Shown here: positions 1 to 11,635 of the stretch, one piece after another | Layout of the letters: every line of letters begins with the position of its first letter | How positions within the stretch are numbered: the first letter of the stretch is position 1 | DNA from: Selaginella moellendorffii | Taxonomy: Eukaryota > Streptophyta > Lycopodiopsida > Selaginellales > Selaginellaceae | Direction of reading: 5' to 3' | DNA: 64,000 nucleotides | NCBI RefSeq assembly: GCF_000143415.4 | Contig: NW_003314281.1 | Span: forward strand, 608,833-672,832 | Translations under genes and position numbers: made by a program | The notes under the pieces: model-generated | The model's input: the letters and a program-made list of their open reading frames with translations, nothing else | Told to the model about the DNA's origin: nothing | The model's database searches: none

Positions 1-536
1 TCCCGTTGCTGCTGTGCTCGGCCTGCGCGCCATCGGATTTGGCAAGAACAAGAAAACCCTAACGTCACCGAGAGCCTCCAAGCAAGCCGCCATACCTGTG
101 GATTACGCTGCGAAGCCGCCGCCCTAGCCGCTGGGATCTTCCTCACCGTGCCCTGTTTCCTCCCGCCACTCCGGACACCGCTGCTACTGCGATGCATGGA
201 TTGATCCAGCGTAGCATCTGTAGCGGTAGAATCCCGGCAGTGCCTTGCCCTCCTCCTCCACTCTCCCCTGTGTGACAGTGTTCTTCCCACCTTGCCCTAA
301 ACCCGCTTAACCACGTCAGTTTAATTAGCTTAACTGTCCAGCCTTTAAACTTTTAAGCCGCAGTTTTTAACCTGCGCTGGAAAGGGTTCGAAACGGCGAC
401 CATTTGCTGGTCTCGAATTTGCGAGGCAATTAGGGTTTATGGCAGCGCCAAGGATCTACGCGCTTGCAAGGCGCTCCACGCGCGGCTGGAGCGCCTCCTC
501 GGGGATAGCTACCGCGGCAATCGCGTTCTCCACACG

Positions 537-2480
537 ATGCTCGTCCAGATGTATGGCAAATGCGGCAGCATCGCCGACGCTAGGGCCGTGTTCGATGGGA
601 TCCAGCAGCAGGCGCTTACGCCGTCGTGGAATGTGATGATCGCAGCATACGCCCAGAATGGGGATTTTCTCGAGGCGCGCCGGCTCTTCGATCGCGCGCC
701 GCGCAGGGATGTCTTCACCTGGACGACGCTGATGCACGGCGCCGCGCAGCACGAAGGGATCGCTAGCGCCAGGGGGATCTTTCGCCTCATGCCCGGGAGA
801 ACGGCCGTGTCATGGAATTCCATGATTGCTGCAAATGCCGTGAATGGGGATCTTTCCGAGGCGGCTGCGTGCTTCAAGAACTCGCCCGAGCGATCGCTCT
901 CGTCCTGGAATTCCATCTTCCAGGCCTATCTCCACAGCGGCGAGCTGGATCGAGCAAAGCCCACATTCGATCGATCGCCCGGGCACGATTGCCTCTCGTG
1001 GAACGCGCTCCTGGCAGGGCTTATACGGCAAGGCCACACTGCCGAGGCGCGGAACGTGTACGGCGCCATGCCCGAGACGAACGTGGTGTCCTGTGCGGCG
1101 ATCATCCAAGGCTACTCCCAAGACGGAGCTCCCGAGCTCGCGAAGAGAGTGTTCGATGAGTTCTCTGGGCGAGACGTGGTGCTGTGGACTTCGATGTTCT
1201 TGGCGTATGCCGAGAATGGGTATTTGGAAGTGGCCAGAGCGATGTATGACCGGATTCCTCTCTGGGACGTGATCTCTTCGACTGCCATGGTTGGGATCTT
1301 TGCTCACGGTGGCCAGCTCGAGGAGGCAAAGCTTGTCTTTGATCAGATGCCTCGGCATAGCGTGGTATCGTGGAACTCGATGATGGCCGCATATGCCCAG
1401 AAGGGTCATACTGAAAAGGCAGTGGAGATCTTCCATGCCATGCCCGTGCGTGATGTTTCGTCTTACAATGGGCTCATTGCGGCGTATGCGCAGAACAGAG
1501 ACGTCGAGAACGTCCAGGCGGTGTTTGACAAGATGGTGACACGGGATATTGTTTCGTGGGATGCGCTTCTGGGAGCTTTTATGCAGGACAAGGAGCTGGA
1601 GAAAGCAAGCTCTACGTTCAAGCTCTTGCCGAAACGAAGTGTTTCCTCGTGGAACGCTGTTTTCATGGCTTTCGCGCAGAATGGGACGCTGGAAGAGGCT
1701 AGAAGTCTCTTCATTTTGATGCCGCAGAAGGATGTAGTGACTTGGAACGCGATGATCACTGCGAGCTCGCATCACGGGGAGCTCTCGGAGGCGGAGCTCT
1801 TGTTCCGGAGGTGTCCCGAGAGAGATTCGGTCACTTGGAGCTCGATGATAGCGGCATTTTCACAGAACAAGTTTCTCGACAAGGCGGTCGAGGCTTACGA
1901 AGCCATGCCAGAGAAGACGGTCCACGCTTGCAACTCGATGCTGGGGGCCTTCATGCAGCACGGGAAGCTGCAAGAAACCAAGGACGCATTCGACCGCTTG
2001 CCAGTGCGAGACGTTATCTCGTGGAACTCCGTGATCGCAATGCACGTCCAAAAGGGCGATTGCGCTCAGCAGGCTTTCGAGCTCTTCCACACCATGCACT
2101 TGGATGGATGCTTGCCGGACGCCATCACTTTCGTCATAGTTCTCAGCCTGTGCAACCATTACGGCCTGCTCGACCAGGCTTGCTGCTACTTCGTGTCACG
2201 AAGTAGTGATTTTGGCGTCGTGGCGGTTCGAGAGCACTACTGCTGCCTGGCCGATACGCTCGGGCGAGCCGGGCGGCTTGGCGACGCCGAGGAGCTCGTC
2301 AAAATCATGCCTTTCGTGCCAAACTCGGTGGCTTGGGGGACTTTGCTGGGAGCTTGCAGGCTTCACCTTGATCCAAGTCGAGGCACACGGATGGCGGAGA
2401 ATGCGTTTGAGTTTACTGACCGGAGCAAAACCTCGTCGCCGTTTATGGTGCTGGCCAACATGTACTTTGCAGCTCCGTGA
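537..2480 (+). CDS. PPR protein, S-type repeat array, truncated C-terminus
   Basis: Pentatricopeptide-repeat protein; the family binds organellar RNA and guides editing, splicing or stability. The 647 residues from the first in-frame ATG are a nearly unbroken series of about 31-residue repeats of the form SWNxMIAAYAQNG followed by EARxLFDxMPxRDV, so the array is mostly S-type rather than P-L-S triplets. The frame is open from about 357, and upstream of the ATG it encodes a typical PPR start (CKALHARLE, then NRVLHT just before MLVQMYGKCG) with no in-frame ATG. An ATG at 439 lies in another frame. The protein stops just after LANMYFAAP, so the E domain is cut short; GTGAGA at about 2476 could be a donor. 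No DYW domain. Family sure, both ends unsure. Confidence 0.85.
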   Translation: MLVQMYGKCGSIADARAVFDGIQQQALTPSWNVMIAAYAQNGDFLEARRLFDRAPRRDVFTWTTLMHGAAQHEGIASARGIFRLMPGRTAVSWNSMIAANAVNGDLSEAAACFKNSPERSLSSWNSIFQAYLHSGELDRAKPTFDRSPGHDCLSWNALLAGLIRQGHTAEARNVYGAMPETNVVSCAAIIQGYSQDGAPELAKRVFDEFSGRDVVLWTSMFLAYAENGYLEVARAMYDRIPLWDVISSTAMVGIFAHGGQLEEAKLVFDQMPRHSVVSWNSMMAAYAQKGHTEKAVEIFHAMPVRDVSSYNGLIAAYAQNRDVENVQAVFDKMVTRDIVSWDALLGAFMQDKELEKASSTFKLLPKRSVSSWNAVFMAFAQNGTLEEARSLFILMPQKDVVTWNAMITASSHHGELSEAELLFRRCPERDSVTWSSMIAAFSQNKFLDKAVEAYEAMPEKTVHACNSMLGAFMQHGKLQETKDAFDRLPVRDVISWNSVIAMHVQKGDCAQQAFELFHTMHLDGCLPDAITFVIVLSLCNHYGLLDQACCYFVSRSSDFGVVAVREHYCCLADTLGRAGRLGDAEELVKIMPFVPNSVAWGTLLGACRLHLDPSRGTRMAENAFEFTDRSKTSSPFMVLANMYFAAP

Positions 2481-5400
2481 GATCTTTTTGCTCTCGCTGA
2501 TACGTTTTTGTTTTTCTTCTTCGTTACTGCCAGGTGGATGGGCTTGGACATACCAAAACAGGTTGATACACTTTTAAAGATTTTTTTGTTTTTTTGTTTT
2601 TGGCAATTTTCTGACTTCCATGGTTTCTTCCAGGTCCGTTCAATCCAAACGCATGGGTCCGTCTCTCCGTCGGTGAGGTATGTTTGTCCGGTTAAAACTC
2701 AGGCTGGTTAAACTTGACTTTAGTGGCAGTCTGTTTTGTTTTGGACAGCTTCTCTGCAACTTGGAGGGATTGACGAACTCGGCCTCTTAATGCAAAGTGA
2801 GCTTCTGTCTAGAACCTTCTCGACACCTCGCGGATCACAAGCATGGCTTTTTTGGCAGGAGGGGAGGATAAAACCTCTGGGATCTTTGCTTCCAGGCCTG
2901 GGACACGGTCCAAGCCGCGGCTCTTGGCTAAAAGGGTGAGCCATCCAGCTCTAAATTGCTGGAGCTGCGTTGGGACAAGAGACCAGCGTTTAAGAGCACC
3001 ATGACTGTGAGCGGCATGCGAGAAGGATCTTCTTCCTGCGTTTTTAGAGCACTGGCGGTACAGGACAATGGAGCATGCGAATTTGCGGTGGCAGCCGCAT
3101 ATTCCAGCTCTTTTGTGTGGCCTACACTGCGCCAACCACGCCTTCCATCGTCACGTAAGTATAGAACTCGAGAGAGAGGGAGAGGTTTTTATGTTTTTTC
3201 TCGTCTTCTTCTTCTTCTTCTTCTTCTTCCATTTGCTGTGTCAGCTCTTTTCCTTGCCTGACGTGCGCGGACTTTGATATTGTGTTCTCGCAGATACCAC
3301 CACTCGAGCAATCGCCGGAAATTTTCTAGTTTTCTCCTCTCAGCGGCGGTGAAAGAGGTATTGTTTAGTTCTTCTCGGATGATAGCCTTTGTTTGCACTT
3401 CTTTCGTTCTATCGACTGTAGCAATCTCAGGTCCTTTGGAAGATCGTGGGAATCTCCCCTTCGTCCCCGGCCGAGTGAGAAGCGAAAAAAAGTACAGGGG
3501 AATGAAGTATAGACGTGCGCACGCACACGTTTGCGAGCACACGCCGATGAGACGTCCACGTGGCGGGCTCGGCCGGCATTCCCGCTCAGTGTCTCGCGGC
3601 CACCAAACATGCCGTGTCCGTACGTAGGTCGTGACGTCAGCGTTGCGCAAACTCGTGAAGCTTACCTTTCCGTGCATGTGTGCACGTATTTGCTTCGTGG
3701 GGATTGGAAATTTTTTGTAGAGCTCATGAACGCAATCTTCTATAAAAATTTGATCTTCCAGTTCCTTCCAAGAACGATATTTTGGGCAAAAAATAGTTGG
3801 AGATTGGCTCTATCTGATCCGAGCAACTTGTTGTTCTGTGGCTTACATGGCAGATTCATTGCGCCCGGAATCGAAAGTACACGTACAAACAACACTTTGA
3901 AAACCCAAATCCCCCATGCGGGCATTGTTTGTTTTCCAGGAGATCCATCTTGCAACATGTGCCATCTGCTAAATCCTCGCTAAGCTCCCCCAAATGGACA
4001 TGATTATCATGCGATCAATCTCAGTGTGATACCAGGGATCAATTTGCAACTTGCCAAAGCCTGCTTTGTAGAAAAATGTAGCTTCTCACCTCTGCTGTGC
4101 AGATTCTAGGCAAGGATGCAATTACGCACCACATGCAACATTGCAACAAGCTCGCCACCTTTCACCCATGCCTTATCCATGGCTTTGACATTGGGGCATC
4201 TCCTTCCACCGAGCTGTTTAGTAAAGTGAATTTCGCGGAGTCGATGATGTTGATGCTAAGTGGCAAACAGCTTGAATGGTTTCATATTCTATGCCATTTG
4301 CATTGATGGCCATGAAGAAATTACGAAGGGGTGGACTTGTTAGCAGCGAGACAACATTGTCTGTACTGTAAACACGTAGAGCTCCGAGTAAACAAGACAT
4401 TGCAATTAATGAGCAGTGACCTTCTTGCGCGAAACAAGCAGCGGGCACACAAGTTTTCATCTTATAATCTTCCCTCTCGTTGAATCGGAAGACCCTTCGG
4501 CATCCATAAACAAGAAGACAGCAACGTTGTTTGCTTTCGAAGAGAGATCTGATCATAACAAGGCTCTAAGCAACTCATGAATGATCGCTCTTCTTGGGGG
4601 ATGTTTCTTCGAGGTCTCGAATTCAAACACTCTCGAAAACCGGAGAGCTGCTTCTGTGTGTAAGTGTGTATGATTTACCAATCACTCCAAGTTCACCATT
4701 GTCTCCCATTGGGTTTAGTGCTGTAATTACTACTACTGCAGCAAGTTTGGATTTATAAAATGCATGGTAAGTTGACTGGCACAGTCTTGCCGGTTTGGAC
4801 AAATGTTGGGTAAAAATCAGAGAAGCTGATTAGTATTTGTTTTGATATCATATCTGGATTAAAATTAGAAGAAGAATGCTTCATGGTGCACACTCAAAGA
4901 GACCACGAAGAAAATTCGCGCGTGATCTCCCTGCCTAGCTGTCCATCTGGATCTCTTGCGCTTCCACCGCAGTGATCCTTGCTCCAAAATTCCCTCTTTT
5001 CTAGTTTAGAGGGACTTTGTGTCACCACGATGGAAATGGAATGTCGATGAATTCAAAGAGTAAACAATTCAAAGTTTGGAGCTGCTAACATGTTGAGCAT
5101 GTCTTTACATAGTCTTAAACATCTTTAACCATGAGTGCATGCACTTTGCTCTTAATTCACTAAGCAAATGTCGGTTGTCCACATGATCCCACATTTACAA
5201 AAGAATATACATAAGATGGAAGTTATTTGGTGGGTAGGAGACATCACACAATGGATTCAACTCCCAGAGATTTATAACACGAGAATTCTTCTCGTCAAAC
5301 ATATGGATCTCAAAAACAATGACACCCAAGAAGCAGTTTTGAGGGTAAATTTACCATAAGAAAAACTTAAAAGGGTGAGAGAAGAAAAAAAACAGGGTGG

Positions 5401-5934
5401 GCATTTTGTCAAAGTGTGTCCAGATTTAAGGGCGCGTTAGGGCTGCAGACTGCAACTCCTTGCACGCGTTTCACTTGTGTGCCCCCACAAAGCAGGAGAA
5501 TTTATTTTCCCAGCCAGCGAGTTTAAGTGTTCTTGCTTGTCATCGCGAAGGCAATGCCGGCTTCCTTCCTGTGTGCTTTGATTGAGTGATTTCTGGAACA
5601 GCACTGACATTGGCTCCTTTTCTCTCTTCGCTCTGGATTCACTGCGCTGTGCGCTACGTATGTTATAAGCTGCTGATCTTGCTCCAGAGTAGTGGTGTGT
5701 CTAAACTCTAGGACCAGCAATTTGCCACTTGGGCTGCTTTGAGATTCTTCTCCTTTCTCCAGCAAGAACTTGATAGATTGCGTGATCTTTACCAGTGCAT
5801 GCAAGAAACTTTGCTGCCGTTCGAGATTTGATTTATCTCAATTGCTCTTGCTTGGGATTTCTGGTATTTGCAGGCTAAAGTATTGGAAGTTCTTCTTTTT
5901 TTTGGGTTCTTTTCTTTGTCTCTGATCGATCATC
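2481..5934. other. Intergenic region, no supported gene
   Basis: No reading frame here looks conserved. The stretch holds a (TTC)n tract near 3203-3230, several splice-like GT/AG pairs (for example an acceptor near 3293) that could belong to untranslated exons, and a GC-rich patch at 3490-3660 with a G-box and a TGACGTCA palindrome. The last few hundred bases are presumably the promoter and leader of the bHLH gene. Confidence 0.5.
3556..3639. promoter_or_regulatory. Candidate bZIP-binding cluster
   Basis: A perfect G-box core, CCACGTGGC, lies at 3556-3564 and a palindromic TGACGTCA at 3632-3639, in a short GC-rich patch. Plant bZIP (and for the G-box bHLH) factors are known to bind these motifs. 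The nearest recognised gene is the bHLH gene 2.3 kb downstream, so the target is unclear; chance occurrence is possible. Confidence 0.3.
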
Positions 5935-7427
5935 ATGGCCACGGCCGCAGCATCGTGGGTGGTCGAGCATTGCACCCAAGCAGCATTTGAGGACGAGCAC
6001 AAGACGAGAATTTGCAAAGTTCCTGATCCGAGCTGCAGCTGCTCCACCAGCCGAGAGGGCAGCCTTGACTCGGAGATTTGCTTCTCTTCACCACCGCCAC
6101 AACACCAGGATGTGGTCGGAGGGTCAAGCAACCATTTCCTGGATTTCGGGATCGATCATCACCAGCAGCATCATCCACACCTCATCAACCTTCTCTCGGA
6201 CCACGAGTGGATCAACTTCTTGAGATGGAGGTCGTGGCAAATCGAGAGCAGCAGCAGCAACAGCGCCGCCGCCATGCCAGTTGAATTTCCTCCCAGTGCC
6301 ACCGACTTTTCCCAGCTCGAGCTCTTCCCTTCGAATCTGGAACCAGGCCTCTCGCTCCCTCTCACGAGCTTCTCATCTCATCATAGTCACCAGTCGAGCA
6401 CGGTGCTCGAACAGTTCCCTCAATGCTTGGAGATTCCAAGTGCGGCTACACCACTCTCGTCGTGTCCCACTCTCTACGACGAGGCTGGTTACCAGGACCC
6501 TTTCCTCGCAGCCTTCTCCAGCTCCACACTACACCACGCCGTCGATCCGAACAGGAGAATCGACAATGTGGATACCAATCACGCGCTCGTGGCAAGCAAT
6601 CATCCCGGAATCATGACTCCTTGTTCCACGGATCAAGGAGACAAAGGAATAATCAGTGGCAAGAAAGCCAAGCCCAGCTCCAGCAGCACAAGTGTTTCCA
6701 ACGAGAGCGTCAACAGATCTTCCGTGGTGGACGGCCCCCGGAATCCGAGAAAGAGGAGAGCTCTGGAGGATCGTCAAGACGCGGCATCCAGCAAGCAGCA
6801 AAAGAAGATTGGATCGTCGTCTTCGTCGCCAGCGTGGGCGATTGATGCAGCGGTGGCGTTGGGCTCACAAGAGCCTATCATTCACATCAGCCACGGAGGA
6901 AGAACTACTCCCCACGATCATGAGCTCATCTTGCAGCAAATCGCCGCGGCGTCGAGTAGCAGCGGGAAAGCACCACGGGTTCCAGCGCTCAACACCAATT
7001 TCAAGCCTCGAGCCAGGCAGGGAAGCGCCAATGATCCCCAGAGCATCGCTGCTAGAGTAAGTTCACACACACACGCTCACACAAGCTTGATATCCAAGGC
7101 TTTTGCTGCGCAGCATCGCCGGGAGAGGATCAGTGACAGGCTCAAGATCTTGCAAGAGCTCGTTCCAAACAGCACAAAGGTGTGGATCTTCAAAAGATTT
7201 TTTAAGATTCTAAGAGTATCTTTTCGTTCTTCTCAGGTTGATCTAGTGACGATGCTGGAGAAGGCCATCAATTACGTCAAGTTCCTCCAGCTGCAAGTTA
7301 AGGTCGGTGCTAGTTGACTTTTTCTGGTCTACAATGCTTGACTCTTTTCCAGGTGCTTACGTCGGACGACTACTGGCCAAGTGGCGCCACGTGGCAGAAC
7401 AGCAGTAAGGCTGACACAGCCCTATAA
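5935..7427 (+). CDS. bHLH transcription factor, RSL/group VIII-like
   Basis: Predicted 442-residue nuclear basic helix-loop-helix factor. Exons 5935-7056, 7114-7179, 7237-7302 and 7353-7427 by GT-AG rules. Splicing to CAG at 7113 restores the classic basic region: DPQSIAAR joins [18 protein letters not shown], then [18 protein letters not shown] (helix 2) and a tail with TSDDYWPS. The sequence [13 protein letters not shown] before the domain and YVKFLQLQ followed by SDDYW resemble the plant RSL/RHD6 group (VIIIc) and its HEC-like relatives; RSL factors drive rhizoid and root-hair growth, but that role is only inferred here. The N-terminal 360 residues are Ser/His/Gln-rich without a known domain. 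Introns 1 and 2 are both 57 nt and stop-free, so an unspliced frame runs on to 7317. Confidence 0.85.
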
Positions 7428-7754
7428 CAACGTCTTTGGATGGTCCTCCTTCAAACGAAATAGTTTGTGGGGCATACCATTATCTTTCTTAGTTGAAATC
7501 CGAAGGATAAGAGAATTTTTCTCCATTAATCGATCCATGACTCACACTCTTTTTCATATTGTAAATCCTTAATGTTGTGCTTTGAAGAACGCAACATGGT
7601 ACCTAGTGGTAAATTTTACCATGTAATGATCCTCTGAATCAAAGGTTTTCCATCCTCCAGGACGAGCTCAATGGCATCCATGAAACATCATCTCGAGCAA
7701 TGTTCCGGCCGTCACGTGTCCTCTACCGGGAGAAAACAAAAAAAGAAACCTGTG
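7428..7754. other. 3' flanks between convergent genes
   Basis: About 330 bp between the bHLH stop and the CstF64 stop on the opposite strand; it should hold both polyadenylation regions. No open frame of interest seen. Confidence 0.5.
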
Positions 7755-9867
7755 CTACCGCATCGACTGCTGGAGCTGGATCACCTGCTGTAACTGGACA
7801 ACCTGTTGGCGTTGATCCGGCGGGAGAGAGTTGATCTGCTCCGGTGTTAGATTCATAACCTGTTGAAGGAGGTGCTGTTGCTCCACCTCCAGTGGAAGAG
7901 GCTGTGAGAAAAGAGAGATTTTGGTAAGTTTTTCTTGTAGGAGAAGAGAAAACATCGATCTTACCTGCGGTGGCCCTTGCATTTGCATCTGTCCGTAAAC
8001 TGGACCTCCTTCCATGCCAAACGGAGGCTGCTGGAAGTTCATGCCAGGGCCCCGTCCTTGCGCGGACCCCATGCCAATGTTCATGCTTGGATGCTGGAAA
8101 AACACAACACAAAAAACGTTTTTTCTTTCTGTTTTTGCCAGATTACGAAGAGAAACAAGTACCTGAAAAGAATGTTGTGGAGGGGGTTGAAGTGGTAAAG
8201 GCGGCTGGCCTTGAGACTGGAAAGGCATGCCCATGCTAAATTGAGGCTGATGCTGGAAACAGCAGACGAACGATCAATATTCCACCAAAAAAAAGAACAC
8301 GACTTTCTGGAGGAAGAACATTTACCCCGAATGGTGGACCTTGGAAGTTCATAGATTGAGCTGGAGCAATTGGTGGCATTGGAGGAGGTCTGGGCTGCTG
8401 CGGCAAAGGTGGCTGCTGAGGAATCCCACCCGGTTGCTGCGAGTACGCCGGAGGAATAAATGTGGACGGCGGAGCAGAGGCCGGAGGAAGCGGCGGCTGC
8501 CTCGACTGCGGCAGTCGGACCATTCCCAGCATTATTTGGGCCTGCAACACACAGCTGAATGTCAGCTCACGACTCGAAAGGTCTCAAAAAGGAAAGAAGG
8601 AAAGGGCCTCTTTAAACAAAACCTGGAAGAGAGCTTTTGTCAATGAAGGATGAGTTATTAGTAGCTGGCGAGCCTGCTGCTGGTCATGTTGAATGAGTTG
8701 CTATAACACAAAAGCCGCCAGGATTTTCACTTCGTCAAGCAATACTACGCGGAAACAGCGTACCTTTAATTGAACCATGGTCTCGTAAAGTTGCTGCTTG
8801 GACATGGTTGCGAGATGGCTGGTGAGAGCATCGTTCCCAGGGAGGTTACCACCGTTTTGACCACCTTGAGTGGCCATCAATGGGATCTGGGAGCCCAGTG
8901 CTCCAGCCATAACACCGGCAGCAGCAGCAGCGGCCGAGAATCCTATAGCATCACCTGCGCGAAACGAATCAGAACAAAAAAAAGACGCGTTTTTATTATC
9001 ATAAGATCTTTTACCAGGATTGTTTGCCGAGCCACCCCTTCCCTGTAAGCAAAAACATGGTTTTTAACTCAGAGAGACGAAGGGAAAAGTTCCTTACTTG
9101 GTCCCTGTTTCTATCGCCGCCGCCGCCGCCACCACCACCGCCACCGCCGCTGCCTTTCTCGTTCTCGGCGAAATCGACGCGGAGCTGGCGGCCGTTTAGA
9201 TCATAGCCGGAGAGGTTGCGTCGAGCGCTTAGCGCGGTCTCCTCGTCCCTAAACTCACAAAAGCCATAGCCCTTTGGCTTGCCAGTTTCCCTGTCGGTTA
9301 CCAATCTGGAGAGAAAAAAGAACTTCCAATCAGTTCCCAGCTCAAAGACGCGCAAAGTCATAGATCCTAAGCTTCACTAGAGAGCTGCAAGCTTTCTTCT
9401 TGGGCTCAATCAAAGAGAAGAAAGAAAAACACAAGTGTGGTCTTTGAATCCATAGGCAACACTGTACACACGCTCTAGATAAGACACTAGAGACACAAGG
9501 AACCAAGAGCGAAGGAAGAACGCGAAGGATGCGAAGAACAAGACACCGCAAGAATAGACCAATAAGTCATATTGAAACGAAGTAGTGTCGCGTATACAGC
9601 GGTAGGATCTCCAACAAAAAAGAGGATGAAAAACCACTGTGTGTAGTTCTGACGCACCGAAAGGAAACCACTGGGCCGACCTCCTCGCAGATTTGAATGA
9701 GCTGCTCCTCTGTCGCGTCGTAAGGGATATTGCCGACTGCCACACCACAAAAACCCCCAATCAGGGCGCTGCTCGCGGCGAAATGGGAGAATGGAGGAGT
9801 GAAAGAATCGACGGCCGCCGCGGGCGCACTACTCACCAAAGACGCACCGATGCTGCGAGCTACCCAT
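7755..9867 (-). CDS. CSTF64: Cleavage stimulation factor 64-kDa subunit (CstF64)
   Basis: RNA-binding subunit of the mRNA 3'-end cleavage and polyadenylation complex, nuclear. Predicted 398 residues from ten exons: 9837-9867, 9658-9736, 9305-9098, 9015-9042, 8764-8954, 8623-8700, 8326-8541, 8163-8252, 7965-8093, 7755-7901. The first 31-nt exon gives [10 protein letters not shown], completing RNP2 ([10 protein letters not shown]); RNP1 is KGYGFCEF. Then a Gly run, the hinge that binds CstF77 (around residues 140-205, with [13 protein letters not shown] and [11 protein letters not shown]), a Pro/Gln/Met-rich linker, and the C-terminal three-helix domain ([17 protein letters not shown]). Arabidopsis CSTF64 is slightly longer. 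Complete and apparently intact. Lies 110 bp downstream of a PPR gene on the same strand. Confidence 0.93.
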
Positions 9868-9977
9868 TGCTACGCAGGCAATCCAAGAGCATCGCTCCTC
9901 CCGCGATGGCGCTGCCGCTGCCGCTGGGCCGCCACAAACCCTAGAATCCCTGCCCTAGAAAATGGTTCTTCGTCAAA

Positions 9978-11603
9978 CTAACCGAGGTGGGTTTTAACTA
10001 ACGGAGCCGCCGGCGGTGGCGGTTGGTACGGTAAAGTCCGGGCGCCGGGGAAGTACGGAAGGTCGTCCAAGAACGCGTTGGAGACGAGGACGTAGGGCGA
10101 CGACTTGGCGGTGTTGAGCTCCAGCGCTGTTCTGGCGACAGTCCCGGATTTTTCTATGGTTCCTGGATTGCGGCTGCTCTTGCAAGCGCTCAGCAGTGCC
10201 ATCCATGGCACGGGCAATCGGGCAAAGGAGCTGCTGAGAACGATCCTCTCGGCCTGCTCGATCAGCCCAGCTCGCCCAAACAGATCCACGGTGCAAACGA
10301 GATGGTCTATGCCCCACACCAATCCGTAATCGTGGTGCATTGAGATGAAGAAACTCCAGCCTCGTTTCACATCGCCCGAGTGGCCGAGAGCGCTTAGAAG
10401 GGCCAGGAAGGTCACCTCGTTTGGAAGGACTCCATCCATGGCCATCTTGTGGAAGCTTGTCACAGCGGACGAGAGATCTCCGGCCTGGACGTGAGCTGCG
10501 ACGAGAGAGCTCCACGAGACAACGGTCCGGGATTGCATCCGATGGAGAGTTTTTTCCGCCTCAGCAGAGCAGCCGCAGCTCCCATACATGTGGATGATCG
10601 AGTTTCCAACTTCGAGGTGGTGTTGCGAGTGATCTTCCGCTCCGGGGGCCTCGAGCAAGAAAGAGTGAACGAGTCGGCCTTGCCTAAGAGCGGAGATTCG
10701 AGCGCAAGCATCGAAAACACTGATGAAAGTGCACGCGTTTGGATGGATTCCTTGTTGGTCCATCATGGCAAGCATGATCAAAGCACCAGCTCCGGCGGAT
10801 TCGCTCTGTGCGTAGCCACCGATCATCGTGTTCCAAGTCACGGTGTTTCGATCGAGATCCATGGCGTCAAACGTATTCTTGGCTTCCTGGAGACGACCGT
10901 TTCGAGCGTACGCTGAAATCATGCTGTTCCACGAGATCACATCCCGGTGGCTCTTGCAAATGGAGGCAAAAGTCTTCCTCGCCTCGGAAACTCTCGAGTG
11001 TTTCCCGTACATGTTGATGAGCGCGTTCATCACTCCAACGCTTGCCTCCCCCTCGCAGCTTAGAACAACAGCGTGGACGAACCGGCCGTGAGAAATCTCC
11101 TCCATTGAAGTGCAAGCCTCGATCGCTGCCATGAAAGTCACACTGTTGGGCCTTACACCTTCCAGATTCATCGTCCAAAACAGTACCAACGATTCTATCG
11201 GTCGTCCAGACCGAGAAAACGCTCCAATGAGCGAATTCCACGACACTGTGCTCTTCTGAGGCATTTCCTCAAAGACCATCCTCGCTTCCCGCAGATGCCC
11301 TGCACGGGCATACCCCGCAATCATCAAGTTTCCCGAGAAAACATTCTTCCTGGCAATCGCATCAAACACGGAGCATGCATCGCGGATCCTTCCGCACTCG
11401 GTATACATATGGAGGAGAAGATTTGCAAGAAAGGTGTCGCTTTCAAGCCCCGCTCGCTGGAGTGACGAATGGATGAGCTTACCCAGGCGGAGAGATCGCG
11501 AGGAGCAGCATTGGCGGAGGAGAGATGAGTATAGCGGCGATGCGTCTTGTATACCGCACCTCTCAGCCCATCGCAGCGCGATCATAGCCTCCTTTTCATC
11601 CAT
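9978..11603 (-). CDS. PPR protein, PLS-type
   Basis: Intronless 541-residue pentatricopeptide-repeat protein, likely organelle-targeted RNA binder. Start chosen at 11603 (MDEKEAMIALRWAERCG), since the frame upstream reads through a tRNA-like sequence and lacks homology. Typical opening SLLRQCCSSRSLRLGKLIHS, then repeats such as NLLLHMYTECGRIRDA, SWNSLIGAFSRSG, NALINMYGKHSRVSEA, NTMIGGYAQ and SWSSLVAAHVQAG, with long P/L-type members (GVRPNSVTFMAAIEAC) between S-type ones. The E region is present (VPWMALLSACKSSRN, SPYVLVSNAFLDD) but ends in a Pro-rich tail instead of E+ or DYW, so it is probably not an editing deaminase. Confidence 0.9.
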   Translation of the reverse strand: MDEKEAMIALRWAERCGIQDASPLYSSLLRQCCSSRSLRLGKLIHSSLQRAGLESDTFLANLLLHMYTECGRIRDACSVFDAIARKNVFSGNLMIAGYARAGHLREARMVFEEMPQKSTVSWNSLIGAFSRSGRPIESLVLFWTMNLEGVRPNSVTFMAAIEACTSMEEISHGRFVHAVVLSCEGEASVGVMNALINMYGKHSRVSEARKTFASICKSHRDVISWNSMISAYARNGRLQEAKNTFDAMDLDRNTVTWNTMIGGYAQSESAGAGALIMLAMMDQQGIHPNACTFISVFDACARISALRQGRLVHSFLLEAPGAEDHSQHHLEVGNSIIHMYGSCGCSAEAEKTLHRMQSRTVVSWSSLVAAHVQAGDLSSAVTSFHKMAMDGVLPNEVTFLALLSALGHSGDVKRGWSFFISMHHDYGLVWGIDHLVCTVDLFGRAGLIEQAERIVLSSSFARLPVPWMALLSACKSSRNPGTIEKSGTVARTALELNTAKSSPYVLVSNAFLDDLPYFPGARTLPYQPPPPAAPLVKTHLG

Positions 11604-11635
11604 ATTGGACAGATCAAAAAGATAAAAAAAGCGTA

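Noticed and set aside
810-1775. A 321-residue open frame on the minus strand
   Set aside because: Antisense shadow of the PPR repeats at 537-2480.
2956-3680. Overlapping open frames on both strands around the (TTC)n tract
   Set aside because: Low-complexity translation, no conserved motif, conflicting frames.
7057-7317. Unspliced bHLH reading frame ending at 7317
   Set aside because: Removing the GT-AG introns restores the consensus basic region and helix 2; the unspliced frame disrupts both.
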